A program made the position numbers and the translations under genes. This document shows positions 26,852 to 35,832 of a stretch of DNA of 64,000 nucleotides, piece by piece (the stretch's first letter is position 1; each line of letters opens with the position of its first letter). Below the pieces are notes generated by a model, which saw nothing but the letters and a program-made list of their open reading frames with translations, did not search any database and was not told the DNA's origin. This DNA is from Paenibacillaceae bacterium. GTDB lineage: Bacteria; Bacillota; Bacilli; Paenibacillales; NBRC-103111. The stretch is taken from NCBI GenBank assembly GCA_029256185.1, contig JAQSYI010000031.1:21053-85052 (forward strand), in the 5' to 3' direction.

Positions 26852-27940
26852 TCAAATATTGAATTGAGAGGTAATCAAATCGTCAATCTTCACCTGATCC
26901 TTCTTGAGAGCTCCCGATTGGACCAGATCATCAATCCACGGCTGCAGCAGTTGGGTAGGCAGTGTCTTCTCCTCGAAGAAATAGTGGGTGGCGTTTACAG
27001 GCTGGCCGATATATTCGGCTGTAAGCTTGATGGATTCATCCGTATTGTCATTGATCCAGTCCTGAGCCTTCTTGATGGCAGTCACGAAGCGTTGCACCGC
27101 CTCCGGATTCTCCTGGATGAATTTGTCAGTAAAGTAGTAAGTGGAAACACCGGAAGCAGCGCCCAGACCTGTGTCGGCAGAATCGGCAAACAAGGTCAGT
27201 TTGGAGTCATTAGCCAGTTTGTAGAAGGGGGGATGAATGCCCGCTATATCCAGATTGCCCTGCTGCACCGCTTGAATCGCTGCCGTATCCGATTCGAACG
27301 CCACATACTCAATTTGACTTGGGTCCAGACCCGCATTCTTGAAGATTTGGTTCAGAATGAAGGTATTGCAGCTGGGAGCGGTGCCGCTGACGGTTATTTT
27401 GGCGCCTTTCTTCGATTCCACGAACTCCTTCAGCGTCTTCCCGGCCAATTTCTCCCCGCCCACAAACCGCATGTGCCGGAATTTAGGATCTACACTGGAC
27501 GGCGGATCGACCTCGCCGAGAGTTACAGCCTTGATCTTGGCTCCCCCCGCTACGAAGGTAGCCAGCGCATTGGGCAGCGCACCGCCGATATCATTGGTGC
27601 CGTTAAGCACGGACGGAAGCCGTTGAGCAGTGGTCAATTCACCGGTATACTTGATTTCCAGACCTTCTGCTGCGAAGAAGCCCTTTTTCTCGGCAATTAC
27701 CCAAGGGGTGGAGGAGCAATTCTTCTTCGTATCGGTTTTCAAGGTAATCACCTTCTTGCCTGAGGCGGCAGCATCGAATCCTCCGTCCTTCAAAGTAGTC
27801 AAGCCCTGTGCACCCTCAATGGGACCGATCGTGTCCGAGGTCCTGCCGTAATAAGCCCCGATTCCGATTCCTGCGGCAACTACGACCGCCACCGATCCAA
27901 TTACAATAAACCGTTGTTTTTTCTGCAATGCCATTTTCAT
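26852..27940 (-). CDS. ABC transporter substrate-binding protein, NitT/TauT family
   Basis: 362 residues. A non-cleaved or weakly cleaved N-terminal membrane segment (FIVIGSVAVVVAAGIGIGAYYG) without lipobox is followed by an SsuA/TauA/NrtA-type binding fold (WVIAEKKGFFAAEGLEIKYT; GTNDIGGALPNALATFVAGGAKI). Such proteins bind alkanesulfonates, taurine, nitrate, pyrimidine precursors or aromatic acids. It is the last gene of the cluster that begins with the NifB-like gene, which makes an organosulfur ligand the leading hypothesis; nitrate or molybdate-like ligands are less consistent with the family details. Confidence 0.9.
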   Translation of the reverse strand: MKMALQKKQRFIVIGSVAVVVAAGIGIGAYYGRTSDTIGPIEGAQGLTTLKDGGFDAAASGKKVITLKTDTKKNCSSTPWVIAEKKGFFAAEGLEIKYTGELTTAQRLPSVLNGTNDIGGALPNALATFVAGGAKIKAVTLGEVDPPSSVDPKFRHMRFVGGEKLAGKTLKEFVESKKGAKITVSGTAPSCNTFILNQIFKNAGLDPSQIEYVAFESDTAAIQAVQQGNLDIAGIHPPFYKLANDSKLTLFADSADTGLGAASGVSTYYFTDKFIQENPEAVQRFVTAIKKAQDWINDNTDESIKLTAEYIGQPVNATHYFFEEKTLPTQLLQPWIDDLVQSGALKKDQVKIDDLITSQFNI

Positions 27941-28007
27941 AACCTCCCAGTTTTGATTAAAGCCTTCTCACATCTGTTTAAGCTGCTGAAGGATACATGA
28001 CTGTGAA

Positions 28008-28790
28008 CTACTCGATCTGAACCGCTTCTTTCCATACAAGAAAATGCTTCTTCAACCGGCCGAACACCAGATTGATAATAATCGCCAATACAGTAATGTA
28101 GAGCACAATGCCGTAGATAAGCGGCAGGTCGTACCTTACACTGGCGCTGAGATAGTACCAGCCCAAGCCTGTACTGGCGCCGATAACCTCAGAAGCGATG
28201 ATCATGAAGAAGGACAGCTGCGCCGCAATCTCCAGACCGGTGAAGATATTGGGGAGTGCGAACGGAAGAATCACCTTGAAGAACAGGGCGCTGTTGGGTG
28301 CTCCTACGGAGCGGGCCGCCCGGATCAGCTGATAGTCCACGGAGCGGGCCCCGGCTATGGTGTTGAACAAGAGCGGCCACAGCGTAGCCCAGAAGACAAC
28401 CGCTACCTTCTCGGCGGTGCCAATGCCGAAGAAAATCATGAATATGGGAATGATCGCAAAGGGATTCAGCTTTTCGCACATGCGGAAGAACGGAATCAGT
28501 ATCTTCTCGGCCGGCCGGAAGAAGGTACCCAGCAGAAACCCCAGAGGAAGCGCAACCACGATGGAGAGGGCAAATCCCATTCCCACCCTTCCCAGACTGA
28601 TTCCCGTCTGCTTCAGCAGTACATCGGATGTGGCGGAAATCCAGATGGTTCTCACTACATCCGTAACCGGGGGAATAACCCCCTCCGGTACAAGACCCGA
28701 GCCAATCTCCCAAAAGAGAAAGAAGAGAATAATGGGAATGCTGCCGTATACCAGCTTCTTAAATGTCGCCTTGGATAGGCTCATATTCAC
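28008..28790 (-). CDS. ABC transporter permease, NitT/TauT (SsuC-like)
   Basis: 260 residues with six membrane helices and a permease signature loop (ARSVGAPNSALFFKVILPFALPNIFTGLEIA). Its start codon overlaps the stop of the preceding permease by 4 bp (28787-28790), so the two permeases are translated as a coupled pair and probably form a heterodimer. The binding-protein gene follows after 67 bp. Confidence 0.92.
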   Translation of the reverse strand: MNMSLSKATFKKLVYGSIPIILFFLFWEIGSGLVPEGVIPPVTDVVRTIWISATSDVLLKQTGISLGRVGMGFALSIVVALPLGFLLGTFFRPAEKILIPFFRMCEKLNPFAIIPIFMIFFGIGTAEKVAVVFWATLWPLLFNTIAGARSVDYQLIRAARSVGAPNSALFFKVILPFALPNIFTGLEIAAQLSFFMIIASEVIGASTGLGWYYLSASVRYDLPLIYGIVLYITVLAIIINLVFGRLKKHFLVWKEAVQIE

Positions 28791-29557
28791 GCAACCTCCT
28801 TCCAGTCCACCACGCTCTCCTCCAGAAACTCAAGAACATAGTTGAGCACAGCTCCCACTACCGCCACCAGCAAAGCGCCCAGATAGATCCGCTCGATAAA
28901 ACCCATGCTCTGGGCATTGTGGATGAGCCAGCCCAGGCCGGAATCCGCCCCCATGCTCTCGGCTCCGATCAGCATGAAGAAGCTCATGGTCAGCCCGGTG
29001 CGGATGCCGGTCATAATCGCCGGGAACGCCCCCGGCAGGATGATCTTGAAGAAGATCTGGACGCGGTTGGCGTTCATTGCCTTGGCCGCCCGGACCAGCA
29101 GCGGGTCTACATTGTTGATCCCGCTGATCGAGGTAAACAGCACCGGCCAGAAGGAGGACCAGAAGATGACGGTGTAGATGCCGCCCTCCCCGACTCCCAC
29201 AATGATCACGAAGATGGGAAACAGAATATAGGGAGGAATCTGGGAGAGAAACAAGGTCAGCGGCCTGATGAACCGGGCCAGCCAAGGCAACGCTCCCGCC
29301 AGAATGAAGCCGAGAGGAAGCGCCGATACCCCGGCCAGAATGAAGCCGAAGAAGACCCGCTTCAGACTAATGGCGATATATAGAATAATATTGATGAATC
29401 CCAATTCCCAGCCTGTCTTCAGCACTCTGGAGAAGGGCGGGACGAATACATCACTGGCCCAGCCCAGCCGTGGAGCAAGCTCCCAGATGATCAGCAGTAG
29501 AAAGACCAGATAAAAGCCTGCCAGCGTATTATGAATTGATCGGAAAGCTTTATTCAT
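28787..29557 (-). CDS. ABC transporter permease, NitT/TauT (SsuC-like)
   Basis: 256 residues with the same topology as its neighbour and the loop AKAMNANRVQIFFKIILPGAFPAIMTGIRTG. The two permeases are homologous to each other, while most SsuABC systems have a single permease acting as a homodimer; two distinct permeases is a less common arrangement in this family. It follows the ATPase gene by 79 bp. Confidence 0.92.
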   Translation of the reverse strand: MNKAFRSIHNTLAGFYLVFLLLIIWELAPRLGWASDVFVPPFSRVLKTGWELGFINIILYIAISLKRVFFGFILAGVSALPLGFILAGALPWLARFIRPLTLFLSQIPPYILFPIFVIIVGVGEGGIYTVIFWSSFWPVLFTSISGINNVDPLLVRAAKAMNANRVQIFFKIILPGAFPAIMTGIRTGLTMSFFMLIGAESMGADSGLGWLIHNAQSMGFIERIYLGALLVAVVGAVLNYVLEFLEESVVDWKEVA

Positions 29558-29636
29558 GCTCTAATCCGTCCATTCTGATGTTTTAATGGATTCATGGCCT
29601 GAGGGATTCATAGTCTGGGTACCGTCTTGCGCCATG

Positions 29637-30509
29637 CTACAAAACGGTAGTGGCGGAAATCTGCTCGGATATCCGCACATTGGATTGCTCCTCCGACCGC
29701 TGCGGGCCAACCTGGATGCCATTGCCGTTCTGGAGCAATTCCCAGACGCGGTAGCGGATCAGGCTGAAATCGGCGGTGGACTGCACATCTCCCACTGATC
29801 TTGGCCGGGGCAGCCCCACCTTGACAATCTCCTTGATGCTGCCCGGGTTGGCGGACATCACGGCTACCCGGTCGGCCAAGGCCACCGCCTCGTCAATGCT
29901 GTGGGTGATGAAGATGATGGTTTTCTTCGTCTCTTCCCAGATCCGCAGCAGCTCATCCTGCAGCACCTCACGGGTCTGGGCGTCAACGGCGGCGAAGGGC
30001 TCATCCATCAGGAGCACCTCCGGATCATAAGCCAGCGCACGGGCAATCGCTACCCGCTGCTTCATACCGCCGGACAGCTCATAGGGATAGCGGTCCTCAA
30101 AGCCGGTCAGCCCCACCAGCTTGATGAATTTGCTGCTGATTTCCTTGCGGTCATTCTTCGGCACCTTCTTAATCTCCAGGCCGAACTCCACATTGTGCCG
30201 AACCGTCCGCCAGGGGAACAGGGCGTAGCCCTGCATCACAATGCCCCTGTCCAGATCCGGCTTGGTGATCCGTCTGCCGTCAATATACAGTTCACCGGAG
30301 GTAGGAGTGGCGAGTCCGGCGATAAGATCAAGCAGCGTGGACTTGCCGCAGCCGCTTGGACCTACGATGGTGAGAAACTCGCCTTTTTTGACGCTTAGGT
30401 TCACGTTCTCCAATGCGGTAAATTCCTTTGCTTCCCCGTTCGCATTCCGCTTGATCTGGTAGTTCCTGTAGACATTGCGGATGGAAATCTTGTCTTCGGT
30501 TTCAGGCAT
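29637..30509 (-). CDS. ABC transporter ATP-binding protein, NitT/TauT (SsuB/TauB-like)
   Basis: 290 residues: Walker A GPSGCGKST, signature LSGGMKQRVAIARAL, Walker B VLLMDEPFA and switch His in IIFITHSIDEAV. AAGGAGG lies 10 bases before the ATG. The C-terminal extension of about 50 residues (SVGDVQSTADFSLIRYRVWELL) is typical of NrtD/SsuB-like ATPases. It follows the D-like nitrogenase gene by 57 bp on the same strand with no obvious terminator, so import and reduction are probably expressed together. Confidence 0.93.
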   Translation of the reverse strand: MPETEDKISIRNVYRNYQIKRNANGEAKEFTALENVNLSVKKGEFLTIVGPSGCGKSTLLDLIAGLATPTSGELYIDGRRITKPDLDRGIVMQGYALFPWRTVRHNVEFGLEIKKVPKNDRKEISSKFIKLVGLTGFEDRYPYELSGGMKQRVAIARALAYDPEVLLMDEPFAAVDAQTREVLQDELLRIWEETKKTIIFITHSIDEAVALADRVAVMSANPGSIKEIVKVGLPRPRSVGDVQSTADFSLIRYRVWELLQNGNGIQVGPQRSEEQSNVRISEQISATTVL

Positions 30510-30566
30510 GCCCTACGTCCTCCTTCAGATACTCCGCGAGGAACCGGCTTGGGAGGGAGCGCCCTC

Positions 30567-32111
30567 TCAGACGGTCTGTTCCTCCAGCAGTGCGGAATGG
30601 TCAATATAGCTGAACGGGTCCTGCGAATACCAGGACTCCCGGTATGGAAGCTTGGTATTGGCTCCCAGGTTCCGGTTAAATGCGGGGTTGCGCATAATCC
30701 GCGCCACTCTGGCGGCTACCTCGAATACCCCTTGGTAGCCCAGATAATCATTGCTTTGGCCAAACAGCGGGAAGATGGTGAAGCCCTGCTTGGAGGCGGA
30801 GCCGTTGCCGCCGATATGGCCCACGTACAGATCAGGCTTGATCTTGCGCAGCAGATTGGCCTGCTCGAACAATTGGCCCGCCCCTACGTTGAATACAGTG
30901 TCATCCACTCCCGGTACATCCTCCAGGAATTCGTTCAACAGCACTTCCCCATATTTGTCAAAATGATAGCCTCTTAAGCCTACTACCTCCATGCCCAAAT
31001 TATAGAGAAGTTCCGCTGTGGTCAGAATGCGGATTTCACCGCCGGTTACGAATACACTTTTGCCCTGCAGTTGTTTCTTGTAAGGCACAAGCGCCCTCTC
31101 AAGCTCCTCCGTCTCAGAAGCAATGAACCGTTCCGCCCGTTCCTCGATTCCGAAGAAAGCGGCAATATCCCTGATCCACTTGTTGGTGTTGGTAATGCCG
31201 ATGGGAATGGTCCGCAGCACATAGGGCACTCCGTATTTGGCCTTGAGATGCTCCACAAAGTAATCATCATGGGTGGCGCAGATGCTCACATTCAGGGCCG
31301 CCTCAAAGGAATAGGTGAAATCATCGGGATGGGCAAAGCAGGGCAGCACCCTTACATTCAAGTCCAGCGCATTCAGAATCCGGATCAGTTCGACCTCGTC
31401 TACCCGGCTCATGGAGCCTACATTCAGCAGATTGACGGTTCTGCTGATCTGGGCCTGGCGCTTGGCCTCCTCCAGAGGATCATCGCTTAGCTGCCGCTTT
31501 GCCTTGGCTTTTTCCTCACCTACCATGTTGCGGAGGATGCCATGGTAAACGGCGTCGTACGCGGTGGCCTGAATCCGGGTCTTGAAGCCCTCGCAATGGA
31601 TGGGCACAATATTGGCGTTGACCTGCTTTTGCAGGTCGTCCAGAATACTGTCAATATCATCGCCGATCAATGCCGGTACGCAGGCATTCATAACGATGAT
31701 GGCCTCTGGCCGGAATTCCTGCTCCGCCTTCAGAACCGCTTGCCGCAGCTTCCTCTCCCCGCCGGAGATCACATCCACCTCATCTAAGTTAGTGTTGATC
31801 CAGCGCAGCCCTCTGGCCGATGCCGCCCGCTGCTGCTGAAACACCTTGTTGATCCCTGCCATCTGGAGCATATTGGCCCCGCAGCCTGCCGGCGCATGAA
31901 CCACCACCACAGAATCCCGGATAGAGGCAACCATCCCCAGACTAAGGCTGAGCTGGCAGCCCTGGGTTTGGGAAAAGGTCCGCTTGGTGTTGAACAGGCA
32001 GCCGCCCTTCTTGGACTGGTTGGACAGATCGCAGCAGGAGCCGCCGTATGCTCCGCAGGCTGCGAGCCGGTCCTCCCGGACGGGAGCCGCTTTATTCTTC
32101 AGAAAATCCAT
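30567..32111 (-). CDS. Nitrogenase-like component 1 subunit, D-like (alpha)
   Basis: 514 residues, NifD/oxidoreductase component 1 family. P-cluster-type cysteines are present: C52 (TQGCQLS), C77 (APAGCGANM) and C144 (MNACVPALIGDDID), matching the NifD C62/C88/C154 pattern. The region NVSICATHDDYFVEHLKAKYGVPYV aligns with the segment around NifD Cys275, placing C278 as a candidate cofactor ligand. By hand alignment the NifD His442 region (here PLFGQSNDYLGYQGVFE) does not show the equivalent histidine. N-terminal extra cysteines C19, C26, C27 and C38 may bind an additional cluster. No N2-fixation partners NifE/N/V are nearby. With the neighbouring cysK and sulfonate-type importer this fits group IV nitrogenase-like reductases such as MarD, but the true substrate is unproven. 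Confidence 0.85.
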   Translation of the reverse strand: MDFLKNKAAPVREDRLAACGAYGGSCCDLSNQSKKGGCLFNTKRTFSQTQGCQLSLSLGMVASIRDSVVVVHAPAGCGANMLQMAGINKVFQQQRAASARGLRWINTNLDEVDVISGGERKLRQAVLKAEQEFRPEAIIVMNACVPALIGDDIDSILDDLQKQVNANIVPIHCEGFKTRIQATAYDAVYHGILRNMVGEEKAKAKRQLSDDPLEEAKRQAQISRTVNLLNVGSMSRVDEVELIRILNALDLNVRVLPCFAHPDDFTYSFEAALNVSICATHDDYFVEHLKAKYGVPYVLRTIPIGITNTNKWIRDIAAFFGIEERAERFIASETEELERALVPYKKQLQGKSVFVTGGEIRILTTAELLYNLGMEVVGLRGYHFDKYGEVLLNEFLEDVPGVDDTVFNVGAGQLFEQANLLRKIKPDLYVGHIGGNGSASKQGFTIFPLFGQSNDYLGYQGVFEVAARVARIMRNPAFNRNLGANTKLPYRESWYSQDPFSYIDHSALLEEQTV

Positions 32112-32146
32112 AGAATCGTCTCCTCGTATATTATTATTTACACCTG

Positions 32147-33487
32147 TTAACGATGGCTGACCAGAAGACTGATCACATCCTCCGTCAAAGTCAGGGCGCC
32201 CTGGAAGCCCGCATAGGCACGGCTCAGCACCACCCGGTTGGTGATGGGATAGCTGACTGCCAGCAGCGGCACCTTCAACTGCTCCGCCACATCCCGTTCC
32301 ATCACACTGCCTGCAATGAAGCCGGGAACGAACCCGTCATAATAGCGTTGGCCGTTGCTTTGGGGCCAGTGGCGGTTAATATGTTTGATCACATTGGAGG
32401 CGTCCGTATCGAACACCACCTCAGGCGTCAATCCCGAATGGAAGCCGGCAAAGGAAGCTTTGATCTTGGCCTCGTCCTCCGGCAGCAGCGGATCGGTAAC
32501 GATGGCAAGCTCCGGCAGCCAGCCCAGATCATCCGCCAGAAACCGGGTTACAGCCTGGGCATAATTGGCGTCACCCACCACCGTAGCGTACCGTTGGAAA
32601 TCCAAATCGTTATACGAATCCGACAGACGCTGCAGGAATTCGTAATAATACGCCCGTTCCTGAAAGATCACCTGGTCAATTATGGCCTGATCCACACCGG
32701 CTGCCTTGCCAACCGTTTGCAGGAATGCTGTTGTGGCATGATCCCCAATGGGCAGGGAAACGGTGATGTACGGCACCTCATGCACCTGCTGGAAGGTTTG
32801 CGCAGCATCCTGTCCGTACACCTCAGACAGGACAATATTCAGGGAGGCGGAAGCCGCATAGCGTAAATTATCAATGGTCTCTCCGGTGCCGAAGAACGTG
32901 TTGACCGTAAGGCCAAGCTTTTGCAGCAGCGCCTTCAGGGTATCAATATTGCCCTTCCAAAATACGTCCTGCAGCGGTACGATGCCGAACAAATTGACGG
33001 TTTTGGCATCCTTCACGAGAGCCGGCTGGGTAAAATCCCGGAACAGCGCCTGAAGCACATAATCGTATCCCTTGTAGGAATTCCCCTTGAAACTGGTGGT
33101 TTCCGTGCCGATCACCGGGTGCTCTCCACCCTTGAAGTCCTTCACCACCCGGTGGACGTCATCACCGATCATCTCCACCATGCATCCGGTTACCACAAAA
33201 TACAGGTCTCCATCCATCACCTTGATGGTGTTCTCAATCTGCTCCGCCAGCCGTTCTTCGCCGCCGAAGACAATATCCCGTTCCGCCACGTTGGAGCTGG
33301 GCAGGGTCTGGCCGCCGCAATAGCTGCCGCCATGGTAGCCTGAAGCGCCGCTTAACGCTCCTGCCAGATTGCCGCCGCAGCCGGGCGAGGTATGCAGGAT
33401 CGGGATAGCCCGGGGCAGGGCCTGGACGGTGCCGATAGCGCCCCCCATGGCGCAGGTGAATCTGGGCCGTTCAATAACGTTGCTCAT
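32147..33487 (-). CDS. Nitrogenase-like component 1 subunit, K-like (beta)
   Basis: 446 residues, same superfamily as the D-like subunit and the probable partner in an alpha2beta2 complex. Cysteines C12 (FTCAMGGAIG), C37 (TSPGCGGNL) and C102 (TGCMVEMIGDD) match the NifK C70/C95/C153 triad. The segment SLNIVLSEVYGQDAAQTF replaces the cofactor-Cys region, as in NifK. It is shorter than typical NifK (about 520) because it lacks the long N-terminal extension. The order cysK-K-D is inverted compared with nifDK. A strong ribosome site and a 35-bp gap to the D-like gene support co-expression. Confidence 0.85.
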   Translation of the reverse strand: MSNVIERPRFTCAMGGAIGTVQALPRAIPILHTSPGCGGNLAGALSGASGYHGGSYCGGQTLPSSNVAERDIVFGGEERLAEQIENTIKVMDGDLYFVVTGCMVEMIGDDVHRVVKDFKGGEHPVIGTETTSFKGNSYKGYDYVLQALFRDFTQPALVKDAKTVNLFGIVPLQDVFWKGNIDTLKALLQKLGLTVNTFFGTGETIDNLRYAASASLNIVLSEVYGQDAAQTFQQVHEVPYITVSLPIGDHATTAFLQTVGKAAGVDQAIIDQVIFQERAYYYEFLQRLSDSYNDLDFQRYATVVGDANYAQAVTRFLADDLGWLPELAIVTDPLLPEDEAKIKASFAGFHSGLTPEVVFDTDASNVIKHINRHWPQSNGQRYYDGFVPGFIAGSVMERDVAEQLKVPLLAVSYPITNRVVLSRAYAGFQGALTLTEDVISLLVSHR

Positions 33488-33527
33488 ATGCTTCTCCTTT
33501 CAGGATGCTGATGCATGAACTACCGCT

Positions 33528-34472
33528 TTAAGTTCGGGCCGGTTCCTGAAAAAGGACGGTAGACAGGTAGCGTTCCCCTGTATCCGGCAGCAAAGCGACG
33601 ATGGTTTTGCCCTTATTTTCCGGCCGTCTGGCCAACTGGGAAGCCGCGAAAGCGGAGGCGCCTGAGGAGATGCCCACCAGCAGTCCCTCATAGCGGGCCA
33701 ATTCCCGCGCAGTTTCCAAAGCTTCCTCATTCTTTACTTTGTAAACCTCATCCACAATGTTCCGGTTCAGGTTCAGCGGGACGAAGCCCGGTCCGATTCC
33801 CTGAATCTTGTGAGGGCCCGGAGTACCGCCGGAGAGCACAGGCGAATCATACGGCTCCACTGCCACGATCTGAATATCCGAATTTCTGGATTTCAGCACT
33901 TCACCCACACCGGTAATCGTTCCTCCAGTGCCAACCCCGCCTACGAAAATATCCACCTTGCCGTCTGTATCTCTCCAGATTTCCTCGGCAGTGGTCTTGC
34001 GGTGAATATCGGGATTGGCCGGATTGTTGAACTGCTGCGGAATGAACGAATGGGGAATCTCCGCCGCCAGCTCCTCCGCCCTGCGCACCGCACCCTTCAT
34101 TCCTTCCGCTCCCGGGGTAAGCACCAATTCCGCTCCCAGCCCCTTCAACAGGTTCCTGCGCTCCACGCTGAAGGTCTCGGGCATAGTCAGAATCAGACGG
34201 TACCCCCGGGCTGCGGCGACGAAAGCAAGCGCAATCCCCGTGTTGCCGCTGGTAGGTTCAATAATGACCGTTTCCTTGGTCAAAACGCCCCTCTCTTCCG
34301 CATCCCGGATCATGGCATAGCCAATCCGGTCCTTCACACTGCCTAACGGGTTAAAATATTCCAGCTTGGCAATAACAGTAGCGCCCAGATTCTTGGACTT
34401 GTTGAAGTTGCCCAATTCCAGCAGCGGGGTATTGCCGATGAGGTCTGTCAGACTTCTTGCTATTTTCGTCAT
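33528..34472 (-). CDS. cysK: Cysteine synthase (O-acetylserine sulfhydrylase)
   Basis: 314 residues from the ATG at 34472 (MTKIARSLTDLIG), preceded by AAAGGAAGAG. The PLP lysine is K47 in NPLGSVKDRIGY; the substrate loop is TSGNTGIALAF and the PLP phosphate loop GTGGTITGVG. It makes cysteine from O-acetylserine and sulfide, and some members accept methanethiol or other thiols. It lies between the NifH-like and K-like genes, so it belongs to the nitrogenase-like operon and points to a sulfur-assimilating purpose: capturing sulfide or a thiol released by the reductase. Confidence 0.95.
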   Translation of the reverse strand: MTKIARSLTDLIGNTPLLELGNFNKSKNLGATVIAKLEYFNPLGSVKDRIGYAMIRDAEERGVLTKETVIIEPTSGNTGIALAFVAAARGYRLILTMPETFSVERRNLLKGLGAELVLTPGAEGMKGAVRRAEELAAEIPHSFIPQQFNNPANPDIHRKTTAEEIWRDTDGKVDIFVGGVGTGGTITGVGEVLKSRNSDIQIVAVEPYDSPVLSGGTPGPHKIQGIGPGFVPLNLNRNIVDEVYKVKNEEALETARELARYEGLLVGISSGASAFAASQLARRPENKGKTIVALLPDTGERYLSTVLFQEPART

Positions 34473-34547
34473 GGAAGCTCTTCCTTTCATATCGATATTT
34501 GGCTTTTGTATTCGTTTCTCGCCCGCGCAGAGAAGCTGTGCCTTATG

Positions 34548-35426
34548 TTACAGATTGCCTACAGCCTCTGTCTGCACCACACCTGTTTCCAACTGCACCA
34601 GCTGCTCGCCCCACTTGGAGGCCCATTCCCGCAGCTCGCTGACCTCCATGGGAGCGGGCACCTTGGATACCTCATGCTCGTCAATCTTGCGGGCCAGTTC
34701 CTTGTAAATCTTGGCTTGCTGGGAGTTGGGGGCAGCCTCGATGGTGGTTTTCCCCTGAAGCTCGCTTTGGGTCACGGTAACAGAGCGGGGTACATATTCC
34801 ACCACCTGGGTTTTCGTTTTGGCCACAAAATCATCGATGATATCCTTGGAGTAAGGAGCATTGATGGAATTGGCGATAACGCCCCCCAGCAGCGCGCCTC
34901 CCGAGGTGGAGTACTTGTGAATGCCCTTGAACAAATTGTTCGCTGCGTAGACGGCCATAAAGTCTGCCGAAGAAACCGTGAACACATGCTCCGCAATCCC
35001 CTCCCGCACAGGTACCGCAAACCCGCCGCATACAACATCACCGAGCACGTCGTAAATCACATAATCCAGATCCAATTCCTCGAAGATCTTCTGCTGCTTG
35101 AAGAGCTCCACCGCCGTGATGATTCCCCGTCCGGCGCAGCCTACGCCGGGAGCAGGGCCGCCCGCTTCTACGCAGTAAATGCCGTTAAAGCCCCGGAAGA
35201 TGACATCGTGAGCCTTGATTCTGGTTTTCTCCCGGAGGGTATCAAGAACCGTCGGGATATATTCTCCGCCCCGCAGAGTGTTGGTGGAATCGCTCTTCGG
35301 ATCACAACCGAACTGCATCACCTTGTAGCCTGCAACAGACAGCGCAGCACTGATATTGGAGGTGGTGGTGGATTTGCCGATTCCCCCTTTTCCATATATT
35401 GCAATCTGCTTCAATTTCTTCGCCAT
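34548..35426 (-). CDS. NifH-like nitrogenase reductase (Fe protein)
   Basis: 292 residues from the ATG at 35426; CAGGAG lies 8 bases upstream. It has P-loop YGKGGIGKSTTTSN, Fe-S ligands C97 (GVGCAGRG) and C133 (DVVCGGFA), and the switch motifs of the NifH family. C97 is in the same position as in classical NifH. It should hydrolyse MgATP and pass electrons from a 4Fe-4S cluster shared by the homodimer to the D/K-like complex. The sequence retains the CAGRG arginine that DraT modifies in some nitrogenases. The C-terminal tail (VSELREWASKWGEQLVQLE) is longer than in many NifH proteins. It follows the NifX-like gene by 15 bp. Confidence 0.93.
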   Translation of the reverse strand: MAKKLKQIAIYGKGGIGKSTTTSNISAALSVAGYKVMQFGCDPKSDSTNTLRGGEYIPTVLDTLREKTRIKAHDVIFRGFNGIYCVEAGGPAPGVGCAGRGIITAVELFKQQKIFEELDLDYVIYDVLGDVVCGGFAVPVREGIAEHVFTVSSADFMAVYAANNLFKGIHKYSTSGGALLGGVIANSINAPYSKDIIDDFVAKTKTQVVEYVPRSVTVTQSELQGKTTIEAAPNSQQAKIYKELARKIDEHEVSKVPAPMEVSELREWASKWGEQLVQLETGVVQTEAVGNL

Positions 35427-35441
35427 GGAGACCACTCCTGT

Positions 35442-35807
35442 TTAGTGGGATTTTGCTTCATTCTTGTCTTTGACCGCCTGAAGATAGCGGTTCAGCTTGG
35501 TTAACGCCCGCTCAATCGTGTCATAGATCTCAAATGCCTTGACTCCTTTGGCGGCAAGAGCCTTCTCCGCTCCCGGTCCGATGCGGCTGACCAGAGCCAC
35601 ACTGCAATCCGACAGCAGGCAGGCCGCCCGCTCCAGAGCATCCTCCTCATGGCCCCCGAAGCCGCAAGCCCGGCTGACCAGACGCTCCTCCACCAATGCA
35701 TACTCACCATTGTCCTCTATCTGATAAATAAGAAAACTGTCACTTCTGCCAAAATGCTGGTTGATCCGAACGCCGTCAAGACTGGAAACCGCAACCTTAA
35801 ATGCCAT
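35442..35807 (-). CDS. NifX/NifB-C-terminal-like cofactor-binding protein
   Basis: 121 residues. The ATG at 35807 (MAFKVAVSSLDGVRINQHFGRSD) follows AAGGAGAGAGG; a longer in-frame reading to 35981 has no homology and overlaps the NifB-like gene. The fold is the Nitro_FeMo-Co domain (INQHFGRSDSFLIYQI...CGFGGHEEDALERAACLLSDC) that carries FeMo-co precursors in NifX, NafY and the C-terminus of NifB. Here it is a separate gene directly behind a NifB-like protein that lacks this domain, so it probably receives the cluster made by that protein. Confidence 0.88.
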   Translation of the reverse strand: MAFKVAVSSLDGVRINQHFGRSDSFLIYQIEDNGEYALVEERLVSRACGFGGHEEDALERAACLLSDCSVALVSRIGPGAEKALAAKGVKAFEIYDTIERALTKLNRYLQAVKDKNEAKSH

Positions 35808-35832
35808 TTTATCAGCCTCTCTCCTTCCCGTC

